Of a DNA stretch of 64,000 bases, positions 1-10,452 are shown piece by piece. Under the pieces are notes generated by a model, which had not been told where the DNA came from, ran no database searches, and saw nothing but the letters and a program-made list of their open reading frames with translations. Where the stretch lies: the NCBI GenBank assembly GCA_022393335.1, contig JAJEKB010021090.1:1123605-1187604 (forward strand), in the 5' to 3' direction. This stretch comes from Macrotrachela quadricornifera (taxonomy: Eukaryota > Rotifera > Eurotatoria > Philodinida > Philodinidae). The translations under genes and the position numbers were made by a program. Positions within the stretch are counted from its first letter, which is position 1, and every line of letters starts with the position of its first letter.

Positions 1-1235
1 AAAATAAAATTATGTTCTATTCGGTATTATTTTCTTTATTATTCATTCATTTCTCTTATTCGCTTTTTGAAGTACACATAACTCTCGGATTTAAATCCGA
101 GTTTTCTGCATTTATTTTATCCTCTCTCTGCTCTCCGGCTTTCTTGTCGTTGTTGTATTGTATTGTCACTAGGTCTTTGTTCTTGTTGTATCTCTATGGT
201 TTGTGTCCCTATCGAGATGGTGTGTTGTTGTTGTGTCTTTGTATTATCTACTTATCTTTTATACTCTCTTGTAACTCTATGTGGACTGGTTGTCTTAATA
301 GGCCCAAGGACAGTTATCTTTAATAAAGCTTAATAAAAAAAAATGAAACTGACTATTCGAACTGTTGCATCATCATAAATGAAAAAAACGGTATGCCGTA
401 AAAAGACGGAAAGAAAAAATGTGGAAAGGGAAAAACGTCGAAATTAAAGATGTCAAAAACAAGAATGAGAGGTGAAGATGATTGTGTAAGAATGAGGCTC
501 TGAGTGAGGAAGATTGGTGCTTCAATTTACTTTCGTTTTCACCATTTCCATTCACTCTCATTTGTATTATTCTCGATTTCGATATTTTTTATTTTTAATG
601 TTTTTCCATTTCGAATATTTTCCTTTCGGCCTTTCTACGGCCAGCCATAAAAACAAATCAACAATCGAGTTATTATATCACTTAATAACTCAACAAGCTC
701 TACAAATTAGCATGACTATTATTAAAAAAGCGATTGATCAGTTCGTGGTGTTCCCTCGTCAGGTTTATCGTCATTAATGAAAAAGAATGATCTGTGCTAA
801 AAACCTTTTTCTTCATTTAAAACTATCTCATTGGCGAGAAAAAAGTCAAAACCTGTTACTCATTGATTAATCTCATATTTTTACTAGAAGTAGAGTCTAC
901 TTCAGTAGAAATAAAATGGAAAAACGCTATAGAAATAGCAAATAGTTTTGACAATGTCTACATGCGTTGAAAAAGTCGTATTTAACGCATGCAAATATTG
1001 ATAGAAATACACACCAGCTTGACAGTATCCGTTTAATTTTCAAATACTTTCGTTCTAGCTCTACTTCCACATGCGTAAAGCAAATCTAAAGTAAAGTCAA
1101 ACATCTATATCTCTCTTTTCCAATCATATATTGTTTTTATTGCGGATTGAACTTTTTCATTGTGGAAAAAACAAATGAAAAAGGTATAATTGTTACAACA
1201 ATGATAGCAGGGTCTTAATACGAAATCGTTCATTT
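1..1235. other. intergenic, no gene recognised
   Basis: AT-rich sequence without a convincing coding region. A 103-codon frame at 12-323 is hydrophobic and of low complexity and resembles no family I know. An 18-nt perfect palindrome (CTCGGATTTAAATCCGAG) sits at 84-101. The stretch 1105-1235 is the 3' flank of the receptor gene on the minus strand. Confidence 0.5.
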
Positions 1236-3359
1236 TTAACCTGCGTTTAAATTTAATAAACGCTTGATGGTGTTTCGTTTTTTTTGTATGGCTTCGGATA
1301 ATGTCGTCATATACACTTTCGAAGGCAGGATAAAGATGACAAAGGTAAGAGTAGTGGGAACGAATGACACAAAATAGCCAATCAGAAAGAGCCACGGATT
1401 ACGTGCTGATTTCATGCAGCCTGAAACGAAAACAAGAAAAAGCCGAGGCGAAGCAAGTATAACTAAAACGAAGGGAGAAATAAGAAGATGTTTATGCTGA
1501 TGAAATTGTTTGTACAAGTGTTGTCTATACGTTTCGCAATTGTTAACTTTTACTTGGTATCGAGTGATGAGCACGATGATAATAATAGCTGAGACAATAT
1601 TAGTAATAAACGGAGTCGTAAAGTGTAGAATTTTTATAGCTGAATTGTATTTTTGTAATGTAGTCCCAAACGATACAACACACCAGGTTCGCTGTTCTTC
1701 TTCATCGTCGATAAGATGCCGATGAATGGATTCATGAATGTGTGTCGTAATGGTGAAGAGTAATAAGACGAAAACAATGTATTTGGATGTTTTCTTACTC
1801 ATTGTCTTGTTAAAAGACACACCTTTAGCCACAATAGCGACTCGTTCTACGGCTACACAGGCATTTAAGTAATCGTTCATAGCGAGGAAAACGTTCAGAA
1901 GGGCATCTACTGTCAAACAGTGAAGATTAAGGACAGAACGATTTGTAATAGTTCCTAGTTGTGTCAACATGAGAACAATGAATTTAAGGCCAAGCAGTAT
2001 CAAAGAAATAAAACAACAGATTGAAGCAGAAAGAAGATAAACGCTAGAGCCAGTCTCTTCACATTGTTTCATTTTGAAAAAAACGATTGACATACTACTA
2101 CTCGTGACACCAAGTATAACAAGGCATGTGACGATGGTCAAGCTCACTTTAACAGCACGAGACTGATAAAAAACGACCGTGTGAGGTTGAATTTGATAGC
2201 CAAGTATTGCATCAAGCGACATACTTATCCCGTCCGTTTTGAATCGGCATCTGGATCCATAGAAGCACTCTGCACAGGCGCACATCATCGACGAAGGGCA
2301 ATTTTGATGGTCTTGAAAGCATCGTGCATCATTCTTGCAATAATTCGATCCATTGCAAGTATAATTCATATTATGATCAAATAAAAAACAATTAGCATGT
2401 CGTTCTTCCGTGCATAAACATAGATATTTGCTATCATAAAAACAACGCAAATTAATTTGCTCTTGGCATGGCTTCTGAAAATATTTAATACGGCGTATAG
2501 GCCCAAATGCCAAAATAGTCGAATTCACCAGTTCAGTAAAAGATGGACATCGATCAGATCGTTTTATTGTAGAATAGTAGAATTTATTTGTTGGAATATA
2601 TATATGTTGTAGAATGGCGAGATAGTAAGATTCAATAAACTCAACAAAAACAAGATGAAACGTATTGAATGCATAGATTGTCGCTATATTTTTGTCATAT
2701 GTAATTCTTTTGAACATTGTTGTGCGTTGAGGCGAATTTTTTACTTTAACAGCGATGAGATGAACAAAAACAGTTTCAGGAATCGGAATGTCATCTGCAA
2801 AGGAGAATTGTATTTTCGATTTTTCATATTCGCACAAAGTTCCTGTGAATGCTTCGTGACAAATACAGGTAAAATTGTGCTTGGAAATTGTGTGATCTGT
2901 GGGTACACATAACGCCTTATTCTTACACAAATTCGATTGACATGCAGATTGAGTCATTAGACATCGAAGTCCAAATTTTTCAATGGGACATACACAAATG
3001 GATCGGTTAAGATACGAACCAATACAGATGGCATTTGGAGCACAGTTACATCTTTCTCTTCGTTGGTCACAGAACTTTCCTGACCACCCATCTGTGCATC
3101 GACAGAATAATTCGTCTTCTCTATTCACATACGATATACATTCACCATGAACACAGGAAAGCCTTGAGCAATCTTTTCTCACAGAAACCTGTTCCATTGG
3201 TATCATTAATATACTAGAAATGCGATTAACAGGCAAAAAAGGGAACTGTACGGGAAAGAACCAGCTACCACGGTAACTCAAACTAATCTGATTAAAAGCG
3301 TCAATACGAACGTGATATGATTTTGATTCATCTTTCGAATGACCTAAATAAAGCAACAT
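1236..3359 (-). CDS. EGF-domain seven-transmembrane receptor-like protein, 5'-truncated
   Basis: A 707-aa frame. After an N-terminal segment of about 60 aa, three EGF-like cysteine modules lie at about residues 63-98, 104-133 and 140-177, and a fourth EGF-like region at about 334-372. Seven hydrophobic segments follow between about 402 and 685, ending in the motif PSKVYM after the last one. The same architecture and the same PSKVYM motif occur in the plus-strand gene at 53254, so the two are paralogues. This EGF/7TM layout matches a receptor-like family I associate with bdelloid rotifers; ligand and signalling are unknown. The ATG at 3359 is the first in frame, but the frame stays open upstream to 3430, where a palindromic transposon begins, so the true N-terminus (normally a signal peptide) is missing. 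No intron is visible. Probably a truncated or pseudogenised copy. Confidence 0.75.
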   Translation of the reverse strand: MLLYLGHSKDESKSYHVRIDAFNQISLSYRGSWFFPVQFPFLPVNRISSILMIPMEQVSVRKDCSRLSCVHGECISYVNREDELFCRCTDGWSGKFCDQRRERCNCAPNAICIGSYLNRSICVCPIEKFGLRCLMTQSACQSNLCKNKALCVPTDHTISKHNFTCICHEAFTGTLCEYEKSKIQFSFADDIPIPETVFVHLIAVKVKNSPQRTTMFKRITYDKNIATIYAFNTFHLVFVEFIESYYLAILQHIYIPTNKFYYSTIKRSDRCPSFTELVNSTILAFGPIRRIKYFQKPCQEQINLRCFYDSKYLCLCTEERHANCFLFDHNMNYTCNGSNYCKNDARCFQDHQNCPSSMMCACAECFYGSRCRFKTDGISMSLDAILGYQIQPHTVVFYQSRAVKVSLTIVTCLVILGVTSSSMSIVFFKMKQCEETGSSVYLLSASICCFISLILLGLKFIVLMLTQLGTITNRSVLNLHCLTVDALLNVFLAMNDYLNACVAVERVAIVAKGVSFNKTMSKKTSKYIVFVLLLFTITTHIHESIHRHLIDDEEEQRTWCVVSFGTTLQKYNSAIKILHFTTPFITNIVSAIIIIVLITRYQVKVNNCETYRQHLYKQFHQHKHLLISPFVLVILASPRLFLVFVSGCMKSARNPWLFLIGYFVSFVPTTLTFVIFILPSKVYMTTLSEAIQKKRNTIKRLLNLNAG

Positions 3360-3432
3360 GCTGTTAATTCGTAGATTGCAATCGCGTATCGATAAAAATT
3401 CTCGTCTAACATGGGAATGGATTTGAGATGTA

Positions 3433-4558
3433 CTAGGTGCGTAAAAATGTTTTTCCAGGGGGGGTAACTCAATGATTTCAGGTAGTGACCATAATGAATT
3501 TTATACCAAATGAAAGCCCGTGAAAAATGGGATATATTGATACTAAATAGTAAGGGTTATGTAAGTTTTTTAAATACGAACTTGAAAAACTTTCAGAAAT
3601 TTTACGCTTTTTTGCAGTGAAAAAGTAAGATGCCAGTAATTCAAAACTGATCTCAATTGTTTTTCTTGGACATTTTTACATGGTTCGATAGAGCTCGGCG
3701 AGCTCTACAAAACTGTATATATGAACAATTTTCTGAGTCATATTTTTTGTGAAAAAAAATTCAAAAAACTATTTGAAAAATCTTAAAAATATCTTAAAAA
3801 AGCCATATTTTTGATATAAAAGAAAAACACTCGATTTTTCAATAAAACTAGCTTTTCTCATTATTTTTCCTGCCTCCGACGTTTCCAAAATATATCCATC
3901 TGATGCTGCGTGAAAAACTGCATCCATCATGTACATTTAGAAACATCGGAGGCAGGAAAAATAATGAGAAAAGCTAGTTTTATTGAAAAATCGAGTGTTT
4001 TTCTTTTATATAAAAAATATGGCTTTTTCAAGATTTTTTTAAGATTTTTCAAATAGTTTTTTGAATTTTTTTTCACAAAAAACATGACTCAGAAAATTGT
4101 TCATATATACAGTTTTGTAGAGCTCGCCGAGCTCTATCGAACCATGTAAAAATGTCCAAGAAAAACAATTGAGTTCAGTTTTGAATTACTGGCATCTTAC
4201 TTTTTTACTGCAAAAAAAGCATAAAATTTCTGAAAGTTTTTCAAGTTCGTATTTAAAAAACTTACATAACCCTTACTATTTAGTATCAATAAATCCCATT
4301 TTTCACGGGCTTTCATTTGGTATAAAATTCATTAGGGTTATTGTCTAAAATCATAGACTTATGCGCTCTGAAAGATCCTCTTTAGCATCGTTTTTTCGAA
4401 GATTTACTAACTTTGTAATAAAAATATTTCCAGAACCCTTATAATTTAGTATCAGAATGTCACATTTTTTCCGCGCTTTCATTTGGTATAAAATTCATTA
4501 TTGTCACTACCTGAAATCATTGAGTTACCCCCCTGGAAAAACATTTTTACGTACCTAG
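3433..4558. mobile_element. palindromic MITE, TA target duplication
   Basis: Ends are CTAGGTRCGTAAAAATG and its complement, each next to a TA dinucleotide (3431-3432 and 4559-4560). The two arms pair almost along their whole length around a centre near 3900-3930, so single strands would fold into a very long hairpin. The right arm carries an extra segment of about 190 bp in which the motif CTTTCATTTGGTATAAAATTC is present twice, that is, an internal duplication. No transposase frame. TA duplication and palindromic build suit a non-autonomous Tc1/mariner-type element. It sits at the 5' edge of the receptor frame. Confidence 0.85.
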
Positions 4559-4560
4559 TA

Positions 4561-5180
4561 TATTAATGTTTCCTTCTGCTCCTAGATGAAAGACGCAAAA
4601 TCTAGATATTGGCTGCTTATTCTTAATTGTCTCCATGCAATTGAACTGATTCTTTGCTATTCGTAGTGATTGAATTGGTTTTCATCAGTAACTTCGGTTA
4701 TTTGATGAATTTGAATAATGCCAACTAATGATCGATTGTAGCGGACCGTGAAATCTAGATATTGGCTGCTTATTGATAATTTAATATCAAACAATAGTGA
4801 AATACTTATAGTATTGTGGTAGTTTGTCTCACGCTCACACCCTCACCCTCACGTTCACAGATCATAAAGGATTGTGGTAGTTATTATTGTTATACTCACC
4901 ACAATTGAATGAAATTTCCTATTATCTTCGGATAACAATGGAGTTAATGAATATTTTTGGTTCTTTCCGTAAGAATCATTAGATTGTATTGAACCGCCTG
5001 AAGATCTAGATTGAAGAGATCTATTGAAACCTAGGTAGTGGTACTCTCTCACCCTCACCCTTCTTTTTTTGTTAATTTTTTTCCTTTTTTATTTGCAAAC
5101 AAAACAAAACACATTTCATTTGTAAATATCTAAGATATTCATTTGTATTTCAGAGATTCTTTTCATTCTAACTTCAATCA
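4561..5180. other. intergenic with 24-bp direct repeat
   Basis: No gene seen. A 24-bp word containing TCTAGATATTGGCTGCTT is present identically at 4598-4621 and 4751-4774. CTCACCCTCAC-type runs occur near 4830-4860 and 5045. A pyrimidine tract followed by TTTCAG at about 5146-5152, 28 bases before the next gene's ATG, could be a 3' splice site (cis or spliced-leader). Confidence 0.6.
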
Positions 5181-5634
5181 ATGGCAAAATATCAAGAAGA
5201 TATGGAAAAGGTCGTTGATAGTCAAGGACCATTCATTCAAAACAATATGTGTAAGTAGAACTAACACCAAATAATACCTTCCATATTCATTCTGGCAAGA
5301 TCTATACTTCCTCTCTTTAGTTTTTCAAAATGATATCAACAGCAGACCAAAACCAATCTATATCAAAATTAATAACAGCATTATTTTCAATCTACCTCGT
5401 CCAATATTACCAATCAATGCTCATACTGCAACTAACAACGACATGAATATTAACATTCGTCAAATTACTGAACAACCAGACGAAGAAGAAGAAGAAGAAG
5501 AAGAAGAAGAACAAGATGAGCAAGACGACAATGACGAAAATGGAAATAATGAAGAAGCTGAGGAAGATAACAATGATGCTCAATGTCACAAATCGACTAC
5601 AACAACCAAAACGAATATTGATCACAAAAGCTAG
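5181..5634 (+). CDS. small acidic protein, two exons
   Basis: Exon 1 is 5181-5250 (23 codons plus one base) and exon 2 is 5321-5634, joined across a 70-bp GTAAGT...TTTAG intron at 5251-5320 in matching phase. The product is 127 aa. The first half is polar and Asn/Ile/Pro-rich; from about residue 80 an uninterrupted run of ten glutamates is followed by an Asp/Glu/Asn-rich stretch and a Thr/Lys-rich C-terminus. No signal peptide or known domain. AATAAA occurs about 100 bp after the stop (near 5739). A TTTCAG 28 bases before the ATG may be a spliced-leader acceptor, a mechanism known in rotifers. The poly-Glu tract could be a mere trinucleotide expansion, but consistent splice phase and a long open exon 2 favour a real gene. 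Confidence 0.6.
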
Positions 5635-5849
5635 TCTAAACAAACACATTATCATACTTATATGAGACCTAAAGAAACTCTTTGTTCAGATATCCTATTC
5701 TTAGTTTTCTGTCTTGTTATCATGAACCCTCTATGTGAATAAACGAAAGATTTGAAATACACGAGTTTAGTTAACTATTCTTTTTGATCGTCTTTATTTT
5801 CTCTTCATACACATCCTTCAAAAGATTTCGAATGAAAATGAAGTCATAA

Positions 5850-5894
5850 TCATTTAATGAGACCTTTTAACAAGGTTGAAACGCGTCGTAGTTT
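5850..5894 (+). ncRNA. decayed hammerhead ribozyme copy 1
   Basis: Keeps stem II (GACC...GGTT), GAAA, the palindromic ACGCGT of stem III and the post-cleavage GTAGTTT, but the catalytic CTGATGA reads TTAATGA and the 5' strand of stem I is not complementary. Predicted inactive. Confidence 0.7.
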
Positions 5895-6251
5895 GCTCTG
5901 ACTACCCGCCATGTAAACGATATCTGCAACAACAACTATATTCCTAGTTGTTGAACTCTTTGCAGATCAACTATATTTAGTTTATTTGTGATCCCTAGAT
6001 CATTGAATAACTATCTATACAAAGTCTAAACTACCTGATGAGATCCCAAAGCAAGGTCGAAACGCGTCGTAGTTTGCTTGAACTCACTCCTTACATAAAG
6101 ATAGCTATCTCTTTCCTTTCGGAATGATGATTAGGTTAAGATATAGATAACGAAACTTATTTGTGATCTTCGGATCATCTGAATAGCTTCCAAACTCTAT
6201 ATCATAATCGAAACTACCTGATGAGACCCTTAAGCAAGGTCGAAACGCGTC
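5888..6251 (+). repeat. tandem ~182-bp repeat bounded by hammerhead cleavage sites
   Basis: Two head-to-tail units of 181 nt (5888-6068) and 183 nt (6069-6251), counted from predicted cleavage site to cleavage site. Both units share the ribozyme, the GTAGTTTGCT start and an internal TTTATTTGTGATC-loop-ATCA hairpin region; the rest is divergent. Tandem repeats of this size, each with a hammerhead, are the layout of retrozyme-type non-autonomous retroelements, whose transcripts self-cleave to monomers and circularise. No open reading frame. Confidence 0.75.
6028..6075 (+). ncRNA. hammerhead ribozyme copy 2 (type I, minimal stem III)
   Basis: All conserved parts are in order: stem I strand AAACTAC (6028-6034), catalytic CTGATGA (6035-6041), stem II GATC...GGTC (one U.G pair), GAAA (6059-6062), palindromic ACGCGT (6062-6067), cleavage nucleotide C6068, then GTAGTTT (6069-6075), exactly complementary to the first strand. 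The self-complementary stem III suggests it acts best as a dimer in the tandem transcript. Confidence 0.85.
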
Positions 6252-6258
6252 GTAGTTT
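6211..6258 (+). ncRNA. hammerhead ribozyme copy 3 (type I, minimal stem III)
   Basis: Same layout as copy 2: AAACTAC (6211-6217), CTGATGA (6218-6224), stem II GACC...GGTC with four Watson-Crick pairs, GAAA (6242-6245), ACGCGT (6245-6250), cleavage nucleotide C6251 and GTAGTTT (6252-6258). The best-preserved copy. Confidence 0.87.
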
Positions 6259-6261
6259 GCT

Positions 6262-8563
6262 TGAACTCACCCTCACGGTAGCTGGTCTCACCTCTTTGAT
6301 TTGATAGTAACATCAAGAATTCTTCGTGAATCTTTAACAGTTTTGCTTTAGACTTGAGATTCTTCTTGAATCTTGAAGTCTCTTTGCCGTTTCACAATCT
6401 CTGTAGTTAGAGTGAAGTCTAGGTTACAGTAGCTCGTCTCACGCATCCACATACACGCAACAAATGTGTCTAAATTCAAAAAAAGTGGTTGAGAAAATCT
6501 ACAAAACCTTTTTCGTAAGTTTCGTAAACTAGTTTTTTCTGATGGCGTGCTTCTATATATCATACAGTGAACGATATTTGCATTACGATCATATAGAAAT
6601 CGAGCCGCAGCCAATGATTCTTCAATAACTAATATCAGGGATACAAATATAGTGAATTAGTACAACAAAAATGAGAATTCTCGACACATACCTAGAGACC
6701 TTCTCTTGTAAAAGCAATTGTCAAAAAAAAACGACGAAAAAAATGCAAATTTTAGACTTTCTCTACTGAAAAAACTTTCTTTCTTTTGATCCTACACTCT
6801 AACAAGAAACCGAGTATAGTTTGGGAAAATACCTATTTTGTAAAGAATTTTCAGGTTATCTGAATATCTGCTTACTTTCAAAAGAACTAATCATACAGAC
6901 AAAGAATCATTCGAAATATTGAATTCGACAACGATCAGAAAATTTACTTTTTGGGAACGGGACCATGAAGTCGTGTTCATTTTACTCAATTCATTCTTTA
7001 TTGAGCAACAGCTATATACGATCAATATGAATACCTTAGTAGAGAATTTCACGGACTATCAAATGGTGTAATAACTTTCTCTGATATGTCAATTTTTAGT
7101 TATAAAAGAGGCTAAATACTAAGTCAAAATTTTTCTTTGCCTGGTATATACAAATACAAATTGTGCTAGTTTATTTGTAGTTTCAAACGAACATGGTGTT
7201 TGGTTTTTTTTCATATTTCATAAGGATATTATATAACACGTTAAAAGATAAGTTTTTTTAATTTTTCTTTTGTAATCGACTACATAACTTATATTTGAAA
7301 GGTCCTCCTCTTTCATACAGACAAAATGTAATAGATACCTATCATAAAGTGAGAAAAAAAAACTCAAATATACCGGTTTGGAGACGAGGGATGAATCAAT
7401 CAAAACAGATAGAGAAAAAAAAGGAGTGTATATGAGAAGTTGGTTACCATTTAGTTCTTTATTCTTTTTTATAGATGAAAACGACACACTAATACCCTAA
7501 CATTGGTAAGGAAGTATTCATTGAAGTTATATTATAACTTCTTAATATTTGAAGTAAGTGACAATAAATTTAACTAGACGATTGAAATAATAACCTTGCA
7601 GGTGAGCATGAAAACATGATGAACACCAGGAAATGAATACAGGTTAGTTTCCTGCCTGTGTGTAAAGGAAATCTCAGTAATACGTCATGGTATGAACCAA
7701 AGGTAGACACAGGAAAAGTCTTATAAGGTACAAAGTATTAGAACAAGAATGCGGAACGCGAGACTCACACCATAGAAATCATATTCTGAATATCTCGGAA
7801 TGAGAATGAATCGACATGGAATGAACTGCAATTTGAAAGAATAGGGATCACTGCAACCAATCTGTCGATATGAGTACACACTCTCATATTCTAGGCTTTT
7901 ACTCTCAATATATGTCAGTACATACCCACCTATTCTAGTTTTTAGGATTTGTATTTTTTTCAGAGTATTAATTGTATTTGCACAGTCTCCAAAACTTTCA
8001 AATCATTAGAATATAACGGGTGTTTCAGATTAAATGGATCTCTCAGTGTTTTGCACACTTTTCACCTATAATCCAACTTAGTGGAAGATATTCTTTTTAT
8101 AGACCTCTGCCACTAGTTTTTCTCATTGCAAAAATCTGCTACACACAATTCGGAACTCTTTTTGAACGCATAAAAGACAGAAATAAAGTAAACTCTTCTT
8201 TAGAGGTTGTAGAGCTTTTGACACTGAATTTTTTGGTATATTTTGTTTCTTCTAGACAAAGCATATAAGGTGATAAAAGAATAAAGTAAAAAAAAGAAAT
8301 TTTCGTCGTGAAAAAAATGATTTTTGCACAACGGAAAAGTTAATCACATAGATTTTTGCTTTTCTCAAAAAATAATGGTTTAAAATTGAAACAAACTTTT
8401 GCTTGTAAATTATAGAGCTTTTTCACACTCACACTGTATCTTTTGACATATTTTGCTGTTTGAATCGAATGATATTCAAAGCAACAATGATCGAAGAACA
8501 AAAATAATGTGTTGTTTTTGAAATTTGAAAAAATGTTGTGCTTATCTACGAAAAAAAACAGCT
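6262..8563. other. intergenic, nothing recognised
   Basis: AT-rich sequence. Open frames (for example 7218-7487 minus and 8020-8268 plus) are short, hydrophobic or low-complexity and match nothing I recognise. No RNA gene or element ends seen. Confidence 0.5.
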
Positions 8564-9196
8564 AAAAAACCGCTGCAAATCAACGGTTTTCAAAACCGCG
8601 ATAATATGCGGTTTTTGTACACCGCGAAAGTCAGACCATTTATGAAAATTCTAAATACCGGCTCAAACCGCGGTTAACAGAAATCGCGGTATCGGACGGT
8701 ATTTAGAAACTTCATAAATGATCTGACTCCCGCGGTTTATCCGTATCGTGTTTCCTCTTTACCGCGGTATCGGACGGTATTGGAGAACTTCATAAACGGT
8801 CTCATTCCCGTGGTTCGAAAAAACCGCTGAATACCGCGGTTGATAAAAACCTCTTGAAACCGCAGTTACTCCTTGAGGTTTGTAGAAAGATTCTCCGAAA
8901 GATCCAGCTTCCCTCCCCCTCAGTCAACTGACGGGGGTTGCCCTTCGTAGGGCTTTGTAGAGATTTTTCACTGACAGGGCTATACAAGATAACTTGCGCA
9001 AGTTTTTAAGAAATACGAAGGCACGACATCCTTGAGGTCCTTACACATTGTATTTTTACTTGAGAAACCGCGGTGACAAACCTTAATACCGCGGTTTATT
9101 ATATAGTGGTTAAGACCAGTAATAGAAACCACGGTTTATATAACCGTTACTCACTATTATATATTAAACCGCGGTGATTAGCGGTTTTGAGAAAAA
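8564..9196. repeat. foldback repeat rich in ACCGCGGT
   Basis: Begins AAACCGCTGCAAATC and ends with the near-complement GATTAGCGGTTT. Between them the palindromic word ACCGCGGT or one-base variants recur about ten times. An inner pair GTCAGACCATTTATGAA (about 8632) and TTCATAAATGATCTGACTCC (about 8702) is inverted. The GGTCTGACTCC motif also occurs in the tandem repeat at 54.4-55.6 kb, so the two belong to related repeat families. No coding capacity. Confidence 0.6.
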
Positions 9197-9973
9197 AAAA
9201 TTCGTGGGTTGAAAGTTGTGCTTCTTAAATCAATCGATTATATTGTGTCTTGAAAAATAATACAGATCATTTACCATAATAATGATACTTGCGTTTTCTA
9301 GGGAATTTGACGATGAATCTTTCTACAAAAAATACTTTCTTCTATGTTAAATTATAGATAAAAAGTATGCAAAATACAGGGAGGTCAATTTAATCTAGAC
9401 ACCCATTATGCTAGAGAATCTGAATTTATGGCAAAATTATTTCCTTTAAAAGAAATAAATTCTTGGAAAATCCATAGATATCCAAAGGTGATTTCGTGAA
9501 GTTCGTGCCATGATTACACTGAAATTTTTCAAATTGTGTCGAACTTTGATCGCTTGCAGAGCTTTTTGTGTTGATCGTTTTCGTACAGGATAAGTTGAAT
9601 TTTGAATTGGAAATAGTGACGAAGGAGGCAAAATATTTTACATAGCTTTCATTTGAAATTGTATGATGTTTTGATAATATCTTACAGTATTTTAAGTTTA
9701 TTCTGTTCATTGATCTAATTATCATAAAGTGTTGATCCCCATTTTATAGTGCTTGAAAAGCTGCATTGAATAGCACATAAACGATTCATTTCTTGCATGA
9801 CTGAATAGGGGCCCCATAGGGTAATTGATCAGTGACCTAGCGATGCCGAATATTGATGAAAGTCTGATACAAATTTTGAAATATGTGTTATATACTATTT
9901 GTTAGTTTCATATTCAAGCAAGGAAAGAGACATCAGCGAAAGAGAACGAAAGAAAGAGAAAATGGAGAAAAAG
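9197..9973. other. intergenic, nothing recognised
   Basis: AT-rich, no gene or element end identified. Two overlapping minus-strand frames at 9426-9725 look spurious. An AGAGAAAGAAAG-type purine run lies just before the tRNA-like sequence. Confidence 0.45.
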
Positions 9974-10047
9974 TCACCTTCGTAGGATTCGAACCCACAC
10001 CTTCTGCTATCCAGGCAGATATCCTAAGCCAATTAGACTAGAAGGAC
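9974..10047 (-). tRNA. tRNA-like sequence, probable pseudogene
   Basis: Read on the minus strand, 74 nt fold as a cloverleaf: D-stem GTCT/GGAT with A14 and G18G19, anticodon stem TCTGC/GCAGA, loop CTGGATA, T-arm GTGGG-TTCGAAT-CCTAC, discriminator A. The D arm and T loop are textbook (internal promoter boxes preserved). Oddities: the two outermost acceptor pairs are mismatched (G-G, T-T), the anticodon would be GGA (serine), but there is no long variable arm as serine tRNAs require, and base 37 is T. The body resembles Glu/Gln-type tRNAs. Most likely a decayed tRNA or the head of a tRNA-derived SINE. Confidence 0.6.
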
Positions 10048-10452
10048 CGTCTTAATCTCTAGTTTAGCGTTGTGTGATTCAACACTAACGCTGACACTAT
10101 TCGATAGAAGGAAGCGAGCTTTATCAAACGGGCCTCGAAATCAGATCACTAGAAAGTGACTCGATTCGACCCGTACTACCCGATTATCGGTCACATCCGC
10201 CAACCAAATCTTGTTTATAATGCATCTCGACCCCGTCCTACTGAAAATTGAATATAAATATTTTATCCGTACCTATTTGCGCCATCAAAGGTAATAATTT
10301 AAAGCCCTCCTCCCCACTTAAAAACCGATCTCAGCCCAGGAATATTCAACTGAACTGAAATTTGGAGCATAGGTTGGGGCTGAAGTGAGGAGGCTGCGGT
10401 GAAATTTTCAGCTCGATTGATCGATGTTTTACAGAGATATAAACCAAACAAG
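10048..10452. other. intergenic between tRNA-like sequence and foldback element
   Basis: No gene. It lies directly 3' of the tRNA-like sequence on its complementary side and contains no recognisable SINE tail. Confidence 0.4.

Noticed and set aside
12..323. 103-codon hydrophobic frame at the window start
   Set aside because: Low-complexity Leu/Phe/Ser/Cys-rich translation of T-rich DNA, no signal, homology or splice support.
3360..4686. Clean frame restoration of the receptor after removing the MITE
   Set aside because: With one TA kept the junction creates an in-frame TAA; only an extra two-base loss would restore the frame, so I do not claim continuity.
5407..5655. 82-codon minus-strand frame with poly-Phe
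   Set aside because: Antisense shadow of the poly-Glu tract of the plus-strand two-exon gene.
9974..10047. Functional tRNA-Ser(GGA)
   Set aside because: No long variable arm, mismatched acceptor tip and T37; treated as a tRNA-like pseudogene.
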